Under the pieces are notes generated by a model, which was not told where the DNA came from, searched no databases, and saw nothing but the letters and a program-made list of their open reading frames with translations. A stretch of DNA of 64,000 nt from Planoprotostelium fungivorum (taxonomy: Eukaryota > Evosea > Variosea > Cavosteliida > Cavosteliaceae): the NCBI GenBank assembly GCA_003024175.1, contig MDYQ01000081.1, positions 140,866 through 204,865 on the forward strand, given 5' to 3'. This document shows positions 42,821-50,726 of this stretch, piece after piece (positions within the stretch are counted from its first letter, which is position 1; each line of letters opens with the position of its first letter). The position numbers and the translations under genes were made by a program.

Positions 42821-43621
42821 AGTATCNGGTTAACCCCACCCCGCCGGTGGTGGGGAACTCACCGGGTGTGGTCAACTCACCCGGACACCCTAACAGTGGG
42901 ACCCGGTGGTCTTTTATCTCGGGTCACCCCGGTGGCCGGGGTGACCCCCGGAGGGTATATCACCACCGGGGTGACCCCGACCCCCCCCGCCCCGGGTACT
43001 GCAACTCTACTTCGGTGGATCCCTGTTGGAACACGGGTGTCCCAGTTGGGCTGGGTTGCCCGAGCTCGGGGAACTTCCGTGTTAGTTCTTCGTCATCGGG
43101 AGGGTCTTACCGAGTGTCGTTTTCCCTCGAAAATTTCCCGATGGATCTCTTCGGAGTGGTTTACCACCGTTGGTGTTCGTACCGGGTTGTCTCACAAGTG
43201 GGGGGTGGCCACCACCGCGGGGGACGCCGTGTGGGCGGGACAACGCCCCCGGGTTCGAGGAACCGCGATGAACCCGGTTGACCACCCCCATGGGGTGGTC
43301 AAGGAAAAACCGCGGGTGGCCGTCCCGGGGTGACCCCGTGGGGTCGACTAACGAAGGGGTACCGTACCGTTCGGTGAGGTCCACCTGGAAGGGTACCCCT
43401 CTGGGATGGGACCACCCGGTGGGTCACCCTCGGATGACCCCGTGGAGTCACACCGTCGGGGTGGGAATTGCCTTGTACAACGGTCGTCGCTGGAGAACCA
43501 CCCGGGTTCGCCCCGCGGTTGTGGGGTGGTCCTACAGTTACCATCTGTGGTCTGGTCCGGGTGGTCGTCCTATTCGGGCTAAGTTTGTGGTAAAAAAGAA
43601 AAAAACCCGAAAATAAAGTAT

Positions 43622-44428
43622 CCTGCTCTTTCCTACGGGGTAACTCATCGATACCCTCGGGGGTGGCCGGTGTTGGGTCGGTCTGGGTTAGTTCATGACT
43701 ATCCTCGATTTTTTCGGGTGGCTCACCACCTTGTTGGTGGAGTTCGCCGGGTCCTATCTCATCCTCGGTGGTGGCGCTCCCACAAGGTGTACTCACACAC
43801 CACGGCGGTGTGGTCGGCCGGGTGGACTGTAAACGTGTACGTAGTAGGTCGTCCTCGTCGGCGGCGCCCCCGCCGGGTGACCCCCCCGGGGCGGCGGCGA
43901 CCCTGGCGGACTACCCCGGGGGGCCACCCACGGTGGTGGCGGCGACCCCTTGGTAAGGCCCCCCGGGGGGAAGAACTTCCTGGATTGTGGCACCGTTTAG
44001 TACGGGTGGTCCGCCGTCGGCGGGGTTACCTTCTAGCGGCGGGGGCAGCTACCTGGGCAGCAGAAGCAACCACCCGGGTGGGTCACCCGGTTCGTTGGCG
44101 ATGGTGTCGGCTACGAAATTCGTACCAGGGTGGAGTTTTAACTCTTTTGGCGGCGGTTCGCTATAGCCTTCGAGGACGGGGTTACCGAGGTATGGCCGGG
44201 GTAGTTCGTCCGTTGTTACGGGCTACCCGGCGGGCACCCCATGCGGTGGGTGCGTCCATTCGGTGTGCAGGCCGATTTGGCCGAAAACAACGAGCCGAAT
44301 ATAAGGTTTACGGTTGGGGACGTTTAACCCGGTCTGGGGTGGGCGCCCCGGTTGAGCAGAGCCGGTTAACCCTTCCCCTTAAGTTTGGGGTAGTCGCGGT
44401 GACCCTAACGGGTAGTTTTGCTGGGTAA
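43622..44428 (+). CDS. rps3: Mitochondrial ribosomal protein S3
   Basis: The frame opens right after rps19; a GTG at 43670 is one possible start, but the matching N-terminal sequence (YGVTHRYPRGWPVL) extends upstream without a clear start codon. The C-terminal third shows the S3 pattern: GMAGVVRPLLRATRRAPHAVGASIRCAGRFGRKQRAEYKVYGWGRL ... LKFGVVAVTLTGSF, matching G-x-x-x-x-x-GRL and GVKVWI. The centre has a Pro/Arg-rich insertion. S3 lines the mRNA entry channel. Confidence 0.75.
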   Translation, partial: PALSYGVTHRYPRGWPVLGRSGLVHDYPRFFRVAHHLVGGVRRVLSHPRWWRSHKVYSHTTAVWSAGWTVNVYVVGRPRRRRPRRVTPPGRRRPWRTTPGGHPRWWRRPLGKAPRGEELPGLWHRLVRVVRRRRGYLLAAGAATWAAEATTRVGHPVRWRWCRLRNSYQGGVLTLLAAVRYSLRGRGYRGMAGVVRPLLRATRRAPHAVGASIRCAGRFGRKQRAEYKVYGWGRLTRSGVGAPVEQSRLTLPLKFGVVAVTLTGSFAG

Positions 44429-44834
44429 CTCTCACGGAACGTTTCGTCCCCGGGGTGGATCAGCAACCCGTCCTCGATGGGTTACCCTGGGAGAAGCTCT
44501 CCCCCACGGGGGGGGGCACACCGGGTGGGCGTTGGTAGCGGTGGGAGCCACTCGGGTGACCACCCCCGCTCGGGCGGCGTTTGTAAAACTAGCTCGTCGC
44601 CTAACCCGAAAGGTAGCTCGTTTAACGGTGGTGGCCGGCCCCGGCCGGCCGTGGTCAACCAAACCGGGGGGAACCCGAATGGGAAAAGGAAAAGGTAAAC
44701 CTACCGGTCGGGTGGCGTGGCTTCCCCGGGGGGCAGCCCTAGTCGAGGTGGTTGCTCATCCCACCGCGGCGGCCCGCCTCCGGCCGCTCACCCGGCGTGA
44801 TGGACGATGGCGGTTAATTTCCACCTGGTGGTAG
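44418..44834 (+). CDS. rpl16: Mitochondrial ribosomal protein L16
   Basis: 138 residues from a TTG overlapping the rps3 end. Contains ALVAVGATRVTTPARAAFVKLARRLTRK and the L16 signature STKPGGTRMGKGKGKP, followed by RGAALVEVV. Partial copy 45357-45613 is a contig overlap. rpl14 starts inside its last 28 bases. Confidence 0.88.
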   Translation: MLGNSHGTFRPRGGSATRPRWVTLGEALPHGGGHTGWALVAVGATRVTTPARAAFVKLARRLTRKVARLTVVAGPGRPWSTKPGGTRMGKGKGKPTGRVAWLPRGAALVEVVAHPTAAARLRPLTRRDGRWRLISTWW

Positions 44835-45585
44835 CGGCTCCACGTCGGTCAGCTTGGGTCACCCGTGACAACGCGGGGTACTTGCCGCACGAAGTGTTCA
44901 TTTTGTTCGAGTGGCCGGCTCGTTTGGCCATCTACTAGTAAGTTTAACTCGGGTGACCCCACGTTTTCGACGGGGCGACCTTTTAGGGGTGGTGACAATT
45001 GGTGATCGTTCCGGTACCGTTCGTCGGGGTGGAATTCGTTCGGCCCTAGGGTACAACGGGGTGATCCCAACTAAAAGGACGGTTCCCCCGTGGGGACCCG
45101 GGTGTACGGTCCCACCCTGTTGGAGGCTCGCCACCACGGGTACCTTCGGCTAGCGATGTTGTCGCGCGGGGTCGTTTGAACCGAGGAGTTCACTGGATTC
45201 TACAGTGGGACCCCCCCGCGGGGGCGGCTTGGGCGGTTACCCCCCGGGTGGGGGCCGCTCCCACCCGGGTGACTCTTCACTTTGGTCGACCTCACCCCGC
45301 GGCCCTAGCCAAAGGGGCCGCCTTACTAGCGGGGTGGACCCGTACCCCACCCACCNCGTTTGTAAAACTAGCTCGTCGCCTAACCCGAAAGGTAGCTCGT
45401 TTAACGGTGGTGGCCGGCCCCGGCCGGCCGTGGTCAACCAAACCGGTGGGAACCCGAATGGGAAAAGGAAAAGGTAAACCTACCGGTCGGGTGGCGTGGC
45501 TTCCCCGGGGGGCAGCCCTAGTCGAGGTGGTTGCTCATCCCACCGCGGCGGCCCGCCTCCGGCCGCTCACCCGGCGTGATGGACG

Positions 45586-45960
45586 ATGGCGGTTAATTTC
45601 CACCTGGTGGTAGCGGCTCCACGTCGGTCAGCTTGGGTCACCCGTGACAACGCGGGGGTACTTGCCGCACGAAGTGTTCATTTTGTTCGAGTGGCCGGCT
45701 CGTTTGGCCATCTACTAGTAAGTTTAACTCGGGTGACCCCACGTTTTCGACGGGGCGACCTTTTAGGGGTGGTGACAATTGGTGATCGTTCCGGTACCGT
45801 TCGTCGGGGGGGAATTCGTTCGGCCCTAGGGTACAACGGGGTGATCCCAACTAAAAAGGACGGTTCCCCCGTGGGGACCCGGGTGTACGGTCCCACCCTG
45901 TTGGAGGCTCGCCACCACGGGTACCTTCGGCTAGCGATGTTGTCGCGCGGGGTCGTTTGA
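45586..45960 (+). CDS. rpl14: Mitochondrial ribosomal protein L14
   Basis: 124 residues from ATG 45586. It shows WVTRDNAGVLAARSV (L14 V-DNSGA), FRRGDLLGVVTIGDRSGTVRRG, the GYNGVIPTKKDGSPVGTRVYGPTLLEARHHG block and the SLA-like LRLAMLSRGVV end. The first contig copy (about 44810-45177) has a G deletion near 44877 and an A deletion near 45075 that break the frame; this copy is intact. Confidence 0.9.
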   Translation: MAVNFHLVVAAPRRSAWVTRDNAGVLAARSVHFVRVAGSFGHLLVSLTRVTPRFRRGDLLGVVTIGDRSGTVRRGGIRSALGYNGVIPTKKDGSPVGTRVYGPTLLEARHHGYLRLAMLSRGVV

Positions 45961-46364
45961 ACCGAGGAGTTCACTGGATTCTACAGTGGGACCCCCCCGC
46001 GGGGGCGGCTTGGGCGGTTACCCCCCGGGTGGGGGCCGCTCCCACCCGGGTGACTCTTCACTTTGGTCGACCTCACCCCGCGGCCCTAGCCAAAGGGGCC
46101 GCCTTACTAGCGGGGTGGACCCGTACCCCACCCACCGCGTGGGCCACCCGTCGGTGGGTCACGGTAGGAACGACCGCCACCNGGGCCGAAAACATGTACC
46201 TTCAAGGGTCCGGTTGGGTGGGGACCACCCGGGGAGTTCGCTATTTAGTTCCCCGGGGCTGGGACATCACCCGGTGGGCCCACCCGGTGCGGGGGTCCGC
46301 TCGGGCAATCGGATGGAGCTGGTTAACCGTGGAGGACCATCTTAACCGGCCGCACTACGTGTAG
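45957..46364 (+). CDS. rpl5: Mitochondrial ribosomal protein L5-like
   Basis: 135 residues from a TTG overlapping the rpl14 stop, reading through the N at 46182 in frame, to TAG at 46362-46364. TRVTLHFGRPHPAALAKGAALLAGWTRTPP is like the L5 start (I-x-L-N-x-G then A-LL-ITGQ-P). The rest is diverged and shorter than usual. The call rests largely on its canonical place between rpl14 and rps14. A C-terminal copy is at 46888-47054. Confidence 0.55.
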   Translation: MNRGVHWILQWDPPAGAAWAVTPRVGAAPTRVTLHFGRPHPAALAKGAALLAGWTRTPPTAWATRRWVTVGTTATXAENMYLQGSGWVGTTRGVRYLVPRGWDITRWAHPVRGSARAIGWSWLTVEDHLNRPHYV

Positions 46365-47016
46365 TCCACCCCGGGGTGTTCCCCACCTGGGGGGGGTCAC
46401 CGGCCCTGCCCGGTGGGCCCGACCGGGGGTACCCGGCGGGCACCGCCGGTGTTGGATCACCGGGCGGGGCCGGTCGGTAACTCGAACCACCGGGTTAAAC
46501 CGAATGGGTTTTCGTCGGGCTGCCCTAGCAGGTTGGTGTTGGGGGGTCACCCAGCCTCGTGGTAAGCGGTCGCCGCCCGGTGGGGTTATCCCCGGTGGGG
46601 TCTAGAGTGGTTCGTTTGGCTGGGGTTGGATTTAAAGGTTTTCACCAGGGGGGTACCCTAGTAATGGGGTTGGGCTACTCCCACTACGTGGCAACCGCCA
46701 CGGTGGGGGTAGTTCGAGCCCGAACCGCCGGGGTGGTGGCCCCCACCGGGGTGGCAGCCCGGGTGGTTCATCTTCGTCGGCCGGACCCGTACAAAGGACG
46801 TGGTTTATACCTGGATGGTCAAAAACCAACTACCAAAGCGGGTAAGCGGCGCTAGTTTGTGGTGGCGCCCCACCCGGGGTGGGCGTNACCTTCAAGGGTC
46901 CGGTTGGGTGGGGACCACCCGGGGAGTTCGCTATTTAGTTCCCCGGGGCTGGGACATCACCCGGTGGGCCCACCCGGTGCGGGGGTCCGCTCGGGCAATC
47001 GGATGGAGCTGGTTAA

Positions 47017-47256
47017 CCGTGGAGGACCATCTTAACCGGCCGCACTACGTGTAGTCCACCCCGGGGTGTTCCCCACCTGGGGGGGGTCACCGGCCCTGCC
47101 CGGTGGGCCCGACCGGGGGTACCCGGCGGGCACCGCCGGTGTTGGATCACCGGGCGGGGCCGGTCGGTAACTCGAACCACCGGGTTAAACCGAATGGGTT
47201 TTCGTCGGGCTGCCCTAGCAGGTTGGTGTTGGGGGGTCACCCCAGCCTCGTGGTAA
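47017..47256 (+). CDS. rps14: Mitochondrial ribosomal protein S14
   Basis: The frame opens after a TAA at 47014-47016 and ends TAA at 47254-47256. The C-terminus is typical: RRCWITGRGRSVTRTTG, then LNRMGFRRAALAGW and VTPASW at the stop, matching RC-x-TGR, LSR-x-x-FRELA and GV-KASW. The earlier contig copy lacks one C near 46550 and loses the SW ending. No conventional start codon is seen, so the 5' limit is approximate. The next gene, rpl6, overlaps by a few bases. Confidence 0.8.
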   Translation, partial: PWRTILTGRTTCSPPRGVPHLGGVTGPARWARPGVPGGHRRCWITGRGRSVTRTTGLNRMGFRRAALAGWCWGVTPASW

Positions 47257-47546
47257 GCGGTCGCCGCCCGGTGGGGTTATCCCCGGGGGGGTCTAGAGTG
47301 GTTCGTTTGGCTGGGGTTGGATTTAAAGGTTTTCACCAGGGGGGTACCCTAGTAATGGGGTTGGGCTACTCCCACTACGTGGCAACCGCCACGGTGGGGG
47401 TAGTTCGAGCCCGAACCGCCGGGGTGGTGGCCCCCACCGGGGTGGCAGCCCGGGTGGTTCATCTTCGTCGGCCGGACCCGTACAAAGGACGTGGTTTATA
47501 CCTGGATGGTCAAAAACCAACTACCAAAGCGGGTAAGCGGCGCTAG
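47250..47546 (+). CDS. rpl6: Mitochondrial ribosomal protein L6 (short form)
   Basis: 98 residues from GTG 47250, overlapping the rps14 stop. RLAGVGFKGFHQGGTLVMGLGYSH matches L6 GVGY-A-G-L-LSLGYSHPV, and RRPDPYKGRGLYLDGQKPTTKAGKRR matches the PPEPYKGKG-KY-E-V-KAGK end. Only the C-terminal of the two L6 domains is evident. Contig-overlap copy: 46559-46855. Confidence 0.85.
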   Translation: MVSGRRPVGLSPGGSRVVRLAGVGFKGFHQGGTLVMGLGYSHYVATATVGVVRARTAGVVAPTGVAARVVHLRRPDPYKGRGLYLDGQKPTTKAGKRR

Positions 47547-47547
47547 G

Positions 47548-48245
47548 TTGTGGTGGCGCCCCACCCGGGGTGGGCGTTCTTGGTTTTGGCTTCGTCGATA
47601 CCGTTTTGTTCGACCTACTCGGGCGGGCTTTCTCTTTCCGTGGGGGGGCACCCCACGGTTGTATCGCCGGCGCAACACCGCCACCGGGTGGTGGCGCCGG
47701 CGCCGCACCGCGTCGATTGGACGGTGGCGCCGGTTGTACCGAGTTCGAATTCGGCCGGGCTGGCCGCGACGGTGGCGTCCCCGCCGGGTTCGACCCCGGC
47801 GGTGGCGGCGGCGACCCCGGCGGTGGGGCGGAACCCGACAGGGCTGGCGATGGCGGGTGACCCCCACCGGGTACACCCGAGTGGTGACCCCGGCGGTGGA
47901 AGCCACTCGGGTGGTTCTTCACCGGGGGCACAACAACTTTTGGGGGTACGCCACCGCGGGGGGGGTGACCCTGGCGGCGGTGACCGCAGGCCAGTTTGAA
48001 ACCGGTTCTAAACGAGGTCGCCACCACGCTGCGGTGGAGGTAGCCCGCCGGGTGGGTGCCGCCACGGTGGGAGCCACCCGAGTGGTTCTTCAACTACGCG
48101 GGTTAACTCATCCTCGCCGGCGGGAGGAACTACTTCGAGAAGTTGCCACTGCGGGTGGGTGGACCCCCGGGTGGGGGTCACCCTACTAGTTCGGGCGGAC
48201 CGTCCGCACAATGGTCTTCGTCCGCGTAAGGCCCGTCGGGGATGA
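47548..48245 (+). CDS. rps11: Mitochondrial ribosomal protein S11, Arg-rich N-terminus, frameshift near the end
   Basis: Begins with a TTG one base after the rpl6 stop. A 100-plus residue Arg/Trp-rich leader precedes the S11 core: GHNNFWGYATAGGVTLAAVTAGQFETGSKRGRHHAAVEVARRV, then TRVVLQLRG and the REELLREVATAGG helix. The frame stops at 48189, but the conserved S11 tail continues in another frame as RADRPHNGLRPRKARRG to the TGA at 48243-48245 (S11 normally ends PHNGCRPPKRR). A one-base error or programmed shift in the G-run near 48155-48176 is needed. rps13 was not found. Confidence 0.82.
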
Positions 48246-49938
48246 CCCGGGTGTTACTTGTTCTACGGGTGGGGTTGTGGTGGTTGGGGGTGGCCACCCT
48301 GGGGGGGATGGCTTGGGTTTGGCTTTCCCGGGGGGAGATCGTTGTTGTTGACCACCCTGCAGGGTGGGCCCCTCCCACCACGGGGGTGGTCTTGCTTTGG
48401 GTGGCTGCCACCGCGGTGGGGTGGCCCTAGTGGAGGCCCTTCGTCGCGGTCCCCACGGGGTGGTCACCTGGTGGACCCGGGGGGTTGCCTGGACCACCGC
48501 GGTGGTAGCAACCGCGGGGGTCACCACCGCGGTGGGGGTGGTTAGTGGTCGGATGGTTCTTCGGGTGGGGGCCTGGCAGGTGACCGGAGTGGACTATCTA
48601 CGATGGTGTGCCGAGGAGGTAGCCCAACTTGGTGGGGATCCCACCCGGGTGACCCCGTGGGACCTACTAAACCGGGAACCTACCATCCTGGCGGAGGCCA
48701 CCCGACCGGTGCCGCCGGTGCCGCCCCAAGCACCCCCACCCACCGTGTGGGACTGGATGGTGGCCCACCCGGTACTAACTGTCACCGCGGTGGTCACCAT
48801 CGTGGTGGTGACCACCGCGGTGTGGTGGTGGTGGCCCCGGGGCGGCGGGGGTGGGGGCGGCGGGTCACGAGAGCAGCTGCCGCTCACCCCACCCCCTACC
48901 CTTAACCCCTTGGTGAACCAAGCTTCTACCCAACACATTGTAACACTTGCCGATGTGGTAGAGTCCCTAAATTATGAGTATCTTGACAGCGACCAAAAAA
49001 GACTACTTAAAACACTGACACAAACGTCGACTACCCCCACCCTTAACGTTCCGTTTTCTCCTAGGGCAACACTAGCTCATCTCACTACTTATCAAAGCAG
49101 ATTTGCTGGGGCTTCTGTGTTGTTAAAATCGTTATCCGAGAATAACCCACCCCCGGAGAAAGTACACGAGCACGCCCTAATTGTAAACTTTGTAACCGCG
49201 TATCACAGACACCACTGCCGGGCGGAAAAAAGTGTTTGTGAAACTGTTGCTAACCTAGAGGAAACCTCTTCGGAGGTTCGAACTCTACTAACAGGTTACC
49301 TTAACCGAAAGGAAGACCCTGTACGCTGGGCTATTGCAACTGAGCAGGTATTACCCTTCTTGGCGAGTTGTCCCCACCGAATGGCGGTAACTCTTGCACA
49401 GTTTGTTCCTCCGGAGTATGGAGTTTCTCTTATGCGGGAATTGGCCGTTGCTGATGATCCTGACGCCCCTCGTAACGACGTGTTAGAACGTACCCACGCT
49501 ACTGTTACATCTGCGGAGTATAGGAGTCTTTCCCATGAGCTGTGTCTTCTACGTGTGTGTAAAGACGTACAATTTCGAGAAAAATTAAAATTTGACGTAC
49601 TTACCGCATTACGCCAAAGACCTGGAACTGAAAACTGTGGGATTGCGTGGGGTAACCTTTGGATTAATCACCAACTCGAAAAACCTGTACTATGTTCTAG
49701 TTTAAATAAACTTATTGACAATGGTCGAAAAGTTAGCGGAACCGTTGAAAGTAATCAATTACGTCTTCGAGAAGAACAAAGAGAAGCCCGTATTTTTTAT
49801 GGTTTGGCAACAGGCGATGTTGAAGACAAAAAACAGAACATGCTACAACACCTAAACGCTGTTCTAGGTGATGAAGCGGGTGAGGAGGTGGAAACATTAT
49901 TTTCTACTACGTTTATTAGAGACATCTTTATGGAGTAG
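48246..49938 (+). CDS. Large mitochondrial ORF of unknown function, membrane N-terminus and soluble C-terminus
   Basis: A 524-residue frame (48364-49938) is preceded by an overlapping hydrophobic frame starting near 48246 (LVLRVGLWWLGVATLGGMAW), so an indel near 48420 may divide one gene. Up to about residue 180 the product is G+C-coded, with hydrophobic spans (VLTVTAVVTIVVVTTAVWWWW) and a Gly run. After that, base composition drops and the product becomes a normal-looking helical protein of about 340 residues (LADVVESLNYEYLDSDQKRLLKTL ... FYGLATGDVEDKKQNMLQHL ... FIRDIFME). No family recognised. Ends TAG at 49936-49938. Confidence 0.6.
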
Positions 49939-50027
49939 ACACGAGATTTAGACAACTTTAAAAAAAAGATTACCCGCGGGATAAAACTGTCTTTTTGAAG
50001 CTACCACGCTAAACTAAAAGGTTTTTT

Positions 50028-50133
50028 GGGACCCCACTCCTAGCAAACAACCATATTGTCTGTACGGGCCCGCTCGGGTTGGTTTGTTTTTTAACAGGTT
50101 TCTAACAAACACCATTGTTAAGCGTGGGGTCAC
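50028..50133 (+). ncRNA. Candidate structured mitochondrial RNA (three-way junction, perhaps 5S-like)
   Basis: In the non-coding gap before the tRNA cluster, GACCCCAC (50030-50037) pairs with GTGGGGTC (50124-50131). Inside, CAAACAACC (50044-50052) pairs with GGTTGGTTTG (50077-50086) with one bulge, and TTAACA (50091-50096) pairs with TGTTAA (50116-50121). Two arms closed by one stem over about 105 nt is the layout of 5S rRNA, but the conserved 5S loop bases are not evident. It could also be a processing element. Confidence 0.3.
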
Positions 50134-50143
50134 CACCACCGTA

Positions 50144-50214
50144 GTAGACGTAGTGTAATGGTAACACTTACGCTTTGGGAGCGTACAATGCAAGTTCAAT
50201 CCTTGCCGTCCCGA
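50144..50214 (+). tRNA. trnP: Mitochondrial tRNA-Pro(UGG), candidate for 5' editing
   Basis: 71 nt, anticodon loop TTTGGGA. Acceptor GTAGACG/CGTCCCG pairs at 4-7; positions 1-3 are G:G, U:C and A:C mismatches. D arm GTGT/ACAC and T arm GCAAG/CTTGC are sound. Confidence 0.9.
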
Positions 50215-50217
50215 AGG

Positions 50218-50289
50218 GCGGGGGTGGAGTAACTGGTAACTCAACAGACTCATGATCTGCAGATGCAAGTTCAATCCTTGCCCCCCGCG
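50218..50289 (+). tRNA. trnM: Mitochondrial tRNA with CAU anticodon (Met, or Ile with modified C)
   Basis: 72 nt, anticodon loop CTCATGA. Acceptor GCGGGGG/CCCCCGC is fully paired. It does not show the three G:C pairs of initiator anticodon stems, so elongator Met or tRNA-Ile(CAU) is possible. Its last two bases overlap trnK. Confidence 0.85.
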
Positions 50290-50359
50290 TGGTATAGCTT
50301 AGTGGTTAAAGCACCAGCCTTTTAAGCTGTGGACTCGGGTTCGATTCCCGGTACCCGTA
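50288..50359 (+). tRNA. trnK: Mitochondrial tRNA-Lys(UUU), candidate for 5' editing
   Basis: 72 nt, anticodon loop CTTTTAA. Acceptor CGTGGTA/TACCCGT pairs at 4-7; positions 1-3 are C:U, G:G and U:C. Two of those three bases belong to the end of the upstream tRNA. Confidence 0.92.
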
Positions 50360-50423
50360 TTGCGTAGTGGTAACGCACCAGTTTGCAAAACTGTCCACCC
50401 GGGTTCGATTCCCGGTACGGTCT
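50353..50423 (+). tRNA. trnC: Mitochondrial tRNA-Cys(GCA), candidate for 5' editing
   Basis: 71 nt, anticodon loop TTGCAAA. Acceptor ACCCGTA/TACGGTC pairs at 3-7; positions 1 and 2 are A:C and C:U. Its entire 5' acceptor strand coincides with the 3' end of trnK, a 7-base overlap. Confidence 0.9.
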
Positions 50424-50424
50424 A

Positions 50425-50506
50425 GGTCGTCTGGCGAAATGGTAGCCGCGAATGACTCAAAATCATTTGTGTTGTACACGTACAAGTTCAACTCTTGTGA
50501 CGACCA
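50425..50506 (+). tRNA. trnL: Mitochondrial tRNA-Leu(CAA)
   Basis: 82-nt class II tRNA, anticodon loop CTCAAAA, acceptor GGTCGTC/GACGACC fully paired. Confidence 0.92.
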
Positions 50507-50508
50507 CC

Positions 50509-50581
50509 ACCACGGTAGCTTAATCGGTTAGAGTTTCGCGCTTCGAACGCGGCGGTGCAAGTTCAAGTCTTGCCCGTGGTA
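50509..50581 (+). tRNA. trnR: Mitochondrial tRNA-Arg(UCG)
   Basis: 73 nt, anticodon loop CTTCGAA, acceptor ACCACGG/CCGTGGT fully paired, T arm GCAAG/CTTGC. Confidence 0.9.
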
Positions 50582-50654
50582 GCGGGTATAGTTCAGTTGG
50601 TCAAAACACTAGTTTGTGGCACTAGAGCCGTAAGTTCAAATCTTGCTACCCGCC
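50582..50654 (+). tRNA. trnH: Mitochondrial tRNA-His(GUG)
   Basis: 73 nt, anticodon loop TTGTGGC, acceptor GCGGGTA/TACCCGC fully paired, discriminator C. The base before position 1 is A, so the G-1 identity nucleotide is not encoded. Confidence 0.9.
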
Positions 50655-50726
50655 TAAGGTATCGCCAAGTGGTAAGGCGCCAGGCTTTGAACCTGGCACA
50701 CGCAGGTTCGATCCCTGCTACCTTAA
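50655..50726 (+). tRNA. trnQ: Mitochondrial tRNA-Gln(UUG)
   Basis: 72 nt, anticodon loop CTTTGAA, acceptor TAAGGTA/TACCTTA fully paired. It abuts trnH and trnE with no spacer. Confidence 0.92.

Larger units (their letters stand above)
13582..46887. other. Nineteen single-N contig joins with duplicated mtDNA ends
   Basis: Single N characters stand at 13582, 14203, 15237, 16251, 17346, 18688, 20196, 24376, 25402, 26607, 28423, 29112, 30847, 34042, 40301, 42827, 45356, 46182 and 46887. After nearly every one, the sequence repeats the end of the preceding contig. For example 14505-15236 reappears as 15238-15969 (732 bp), 33196-34041 after 34042 (846 bp) and 39481-40300 after 40301 (820 bp). Exceptions are the first join (nuclear to mtDNA) and 46182, where reading continues without a duplicate. 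The contigs 13583-14202 and 28424-29111 are wholly contained in their neighbours. These duplicates are unmerged contig overlaps, not gene duplications. Confidence 0.92.

Noticed and set aside
31639-48660. CRISPR array, considered because of repeated short motifs in the mtDNA
   Set aside because: The repeats are palindromes at irregular spacing inside coding sequence; there are no regular repeat-spacer units and no cas genes.
50028-50133. Firm call of 5S rRNA
   Set aside because: The fold is suggestive, but diagnostic 5S loop nucleotides are not visible, so it is listed only as a candidate.
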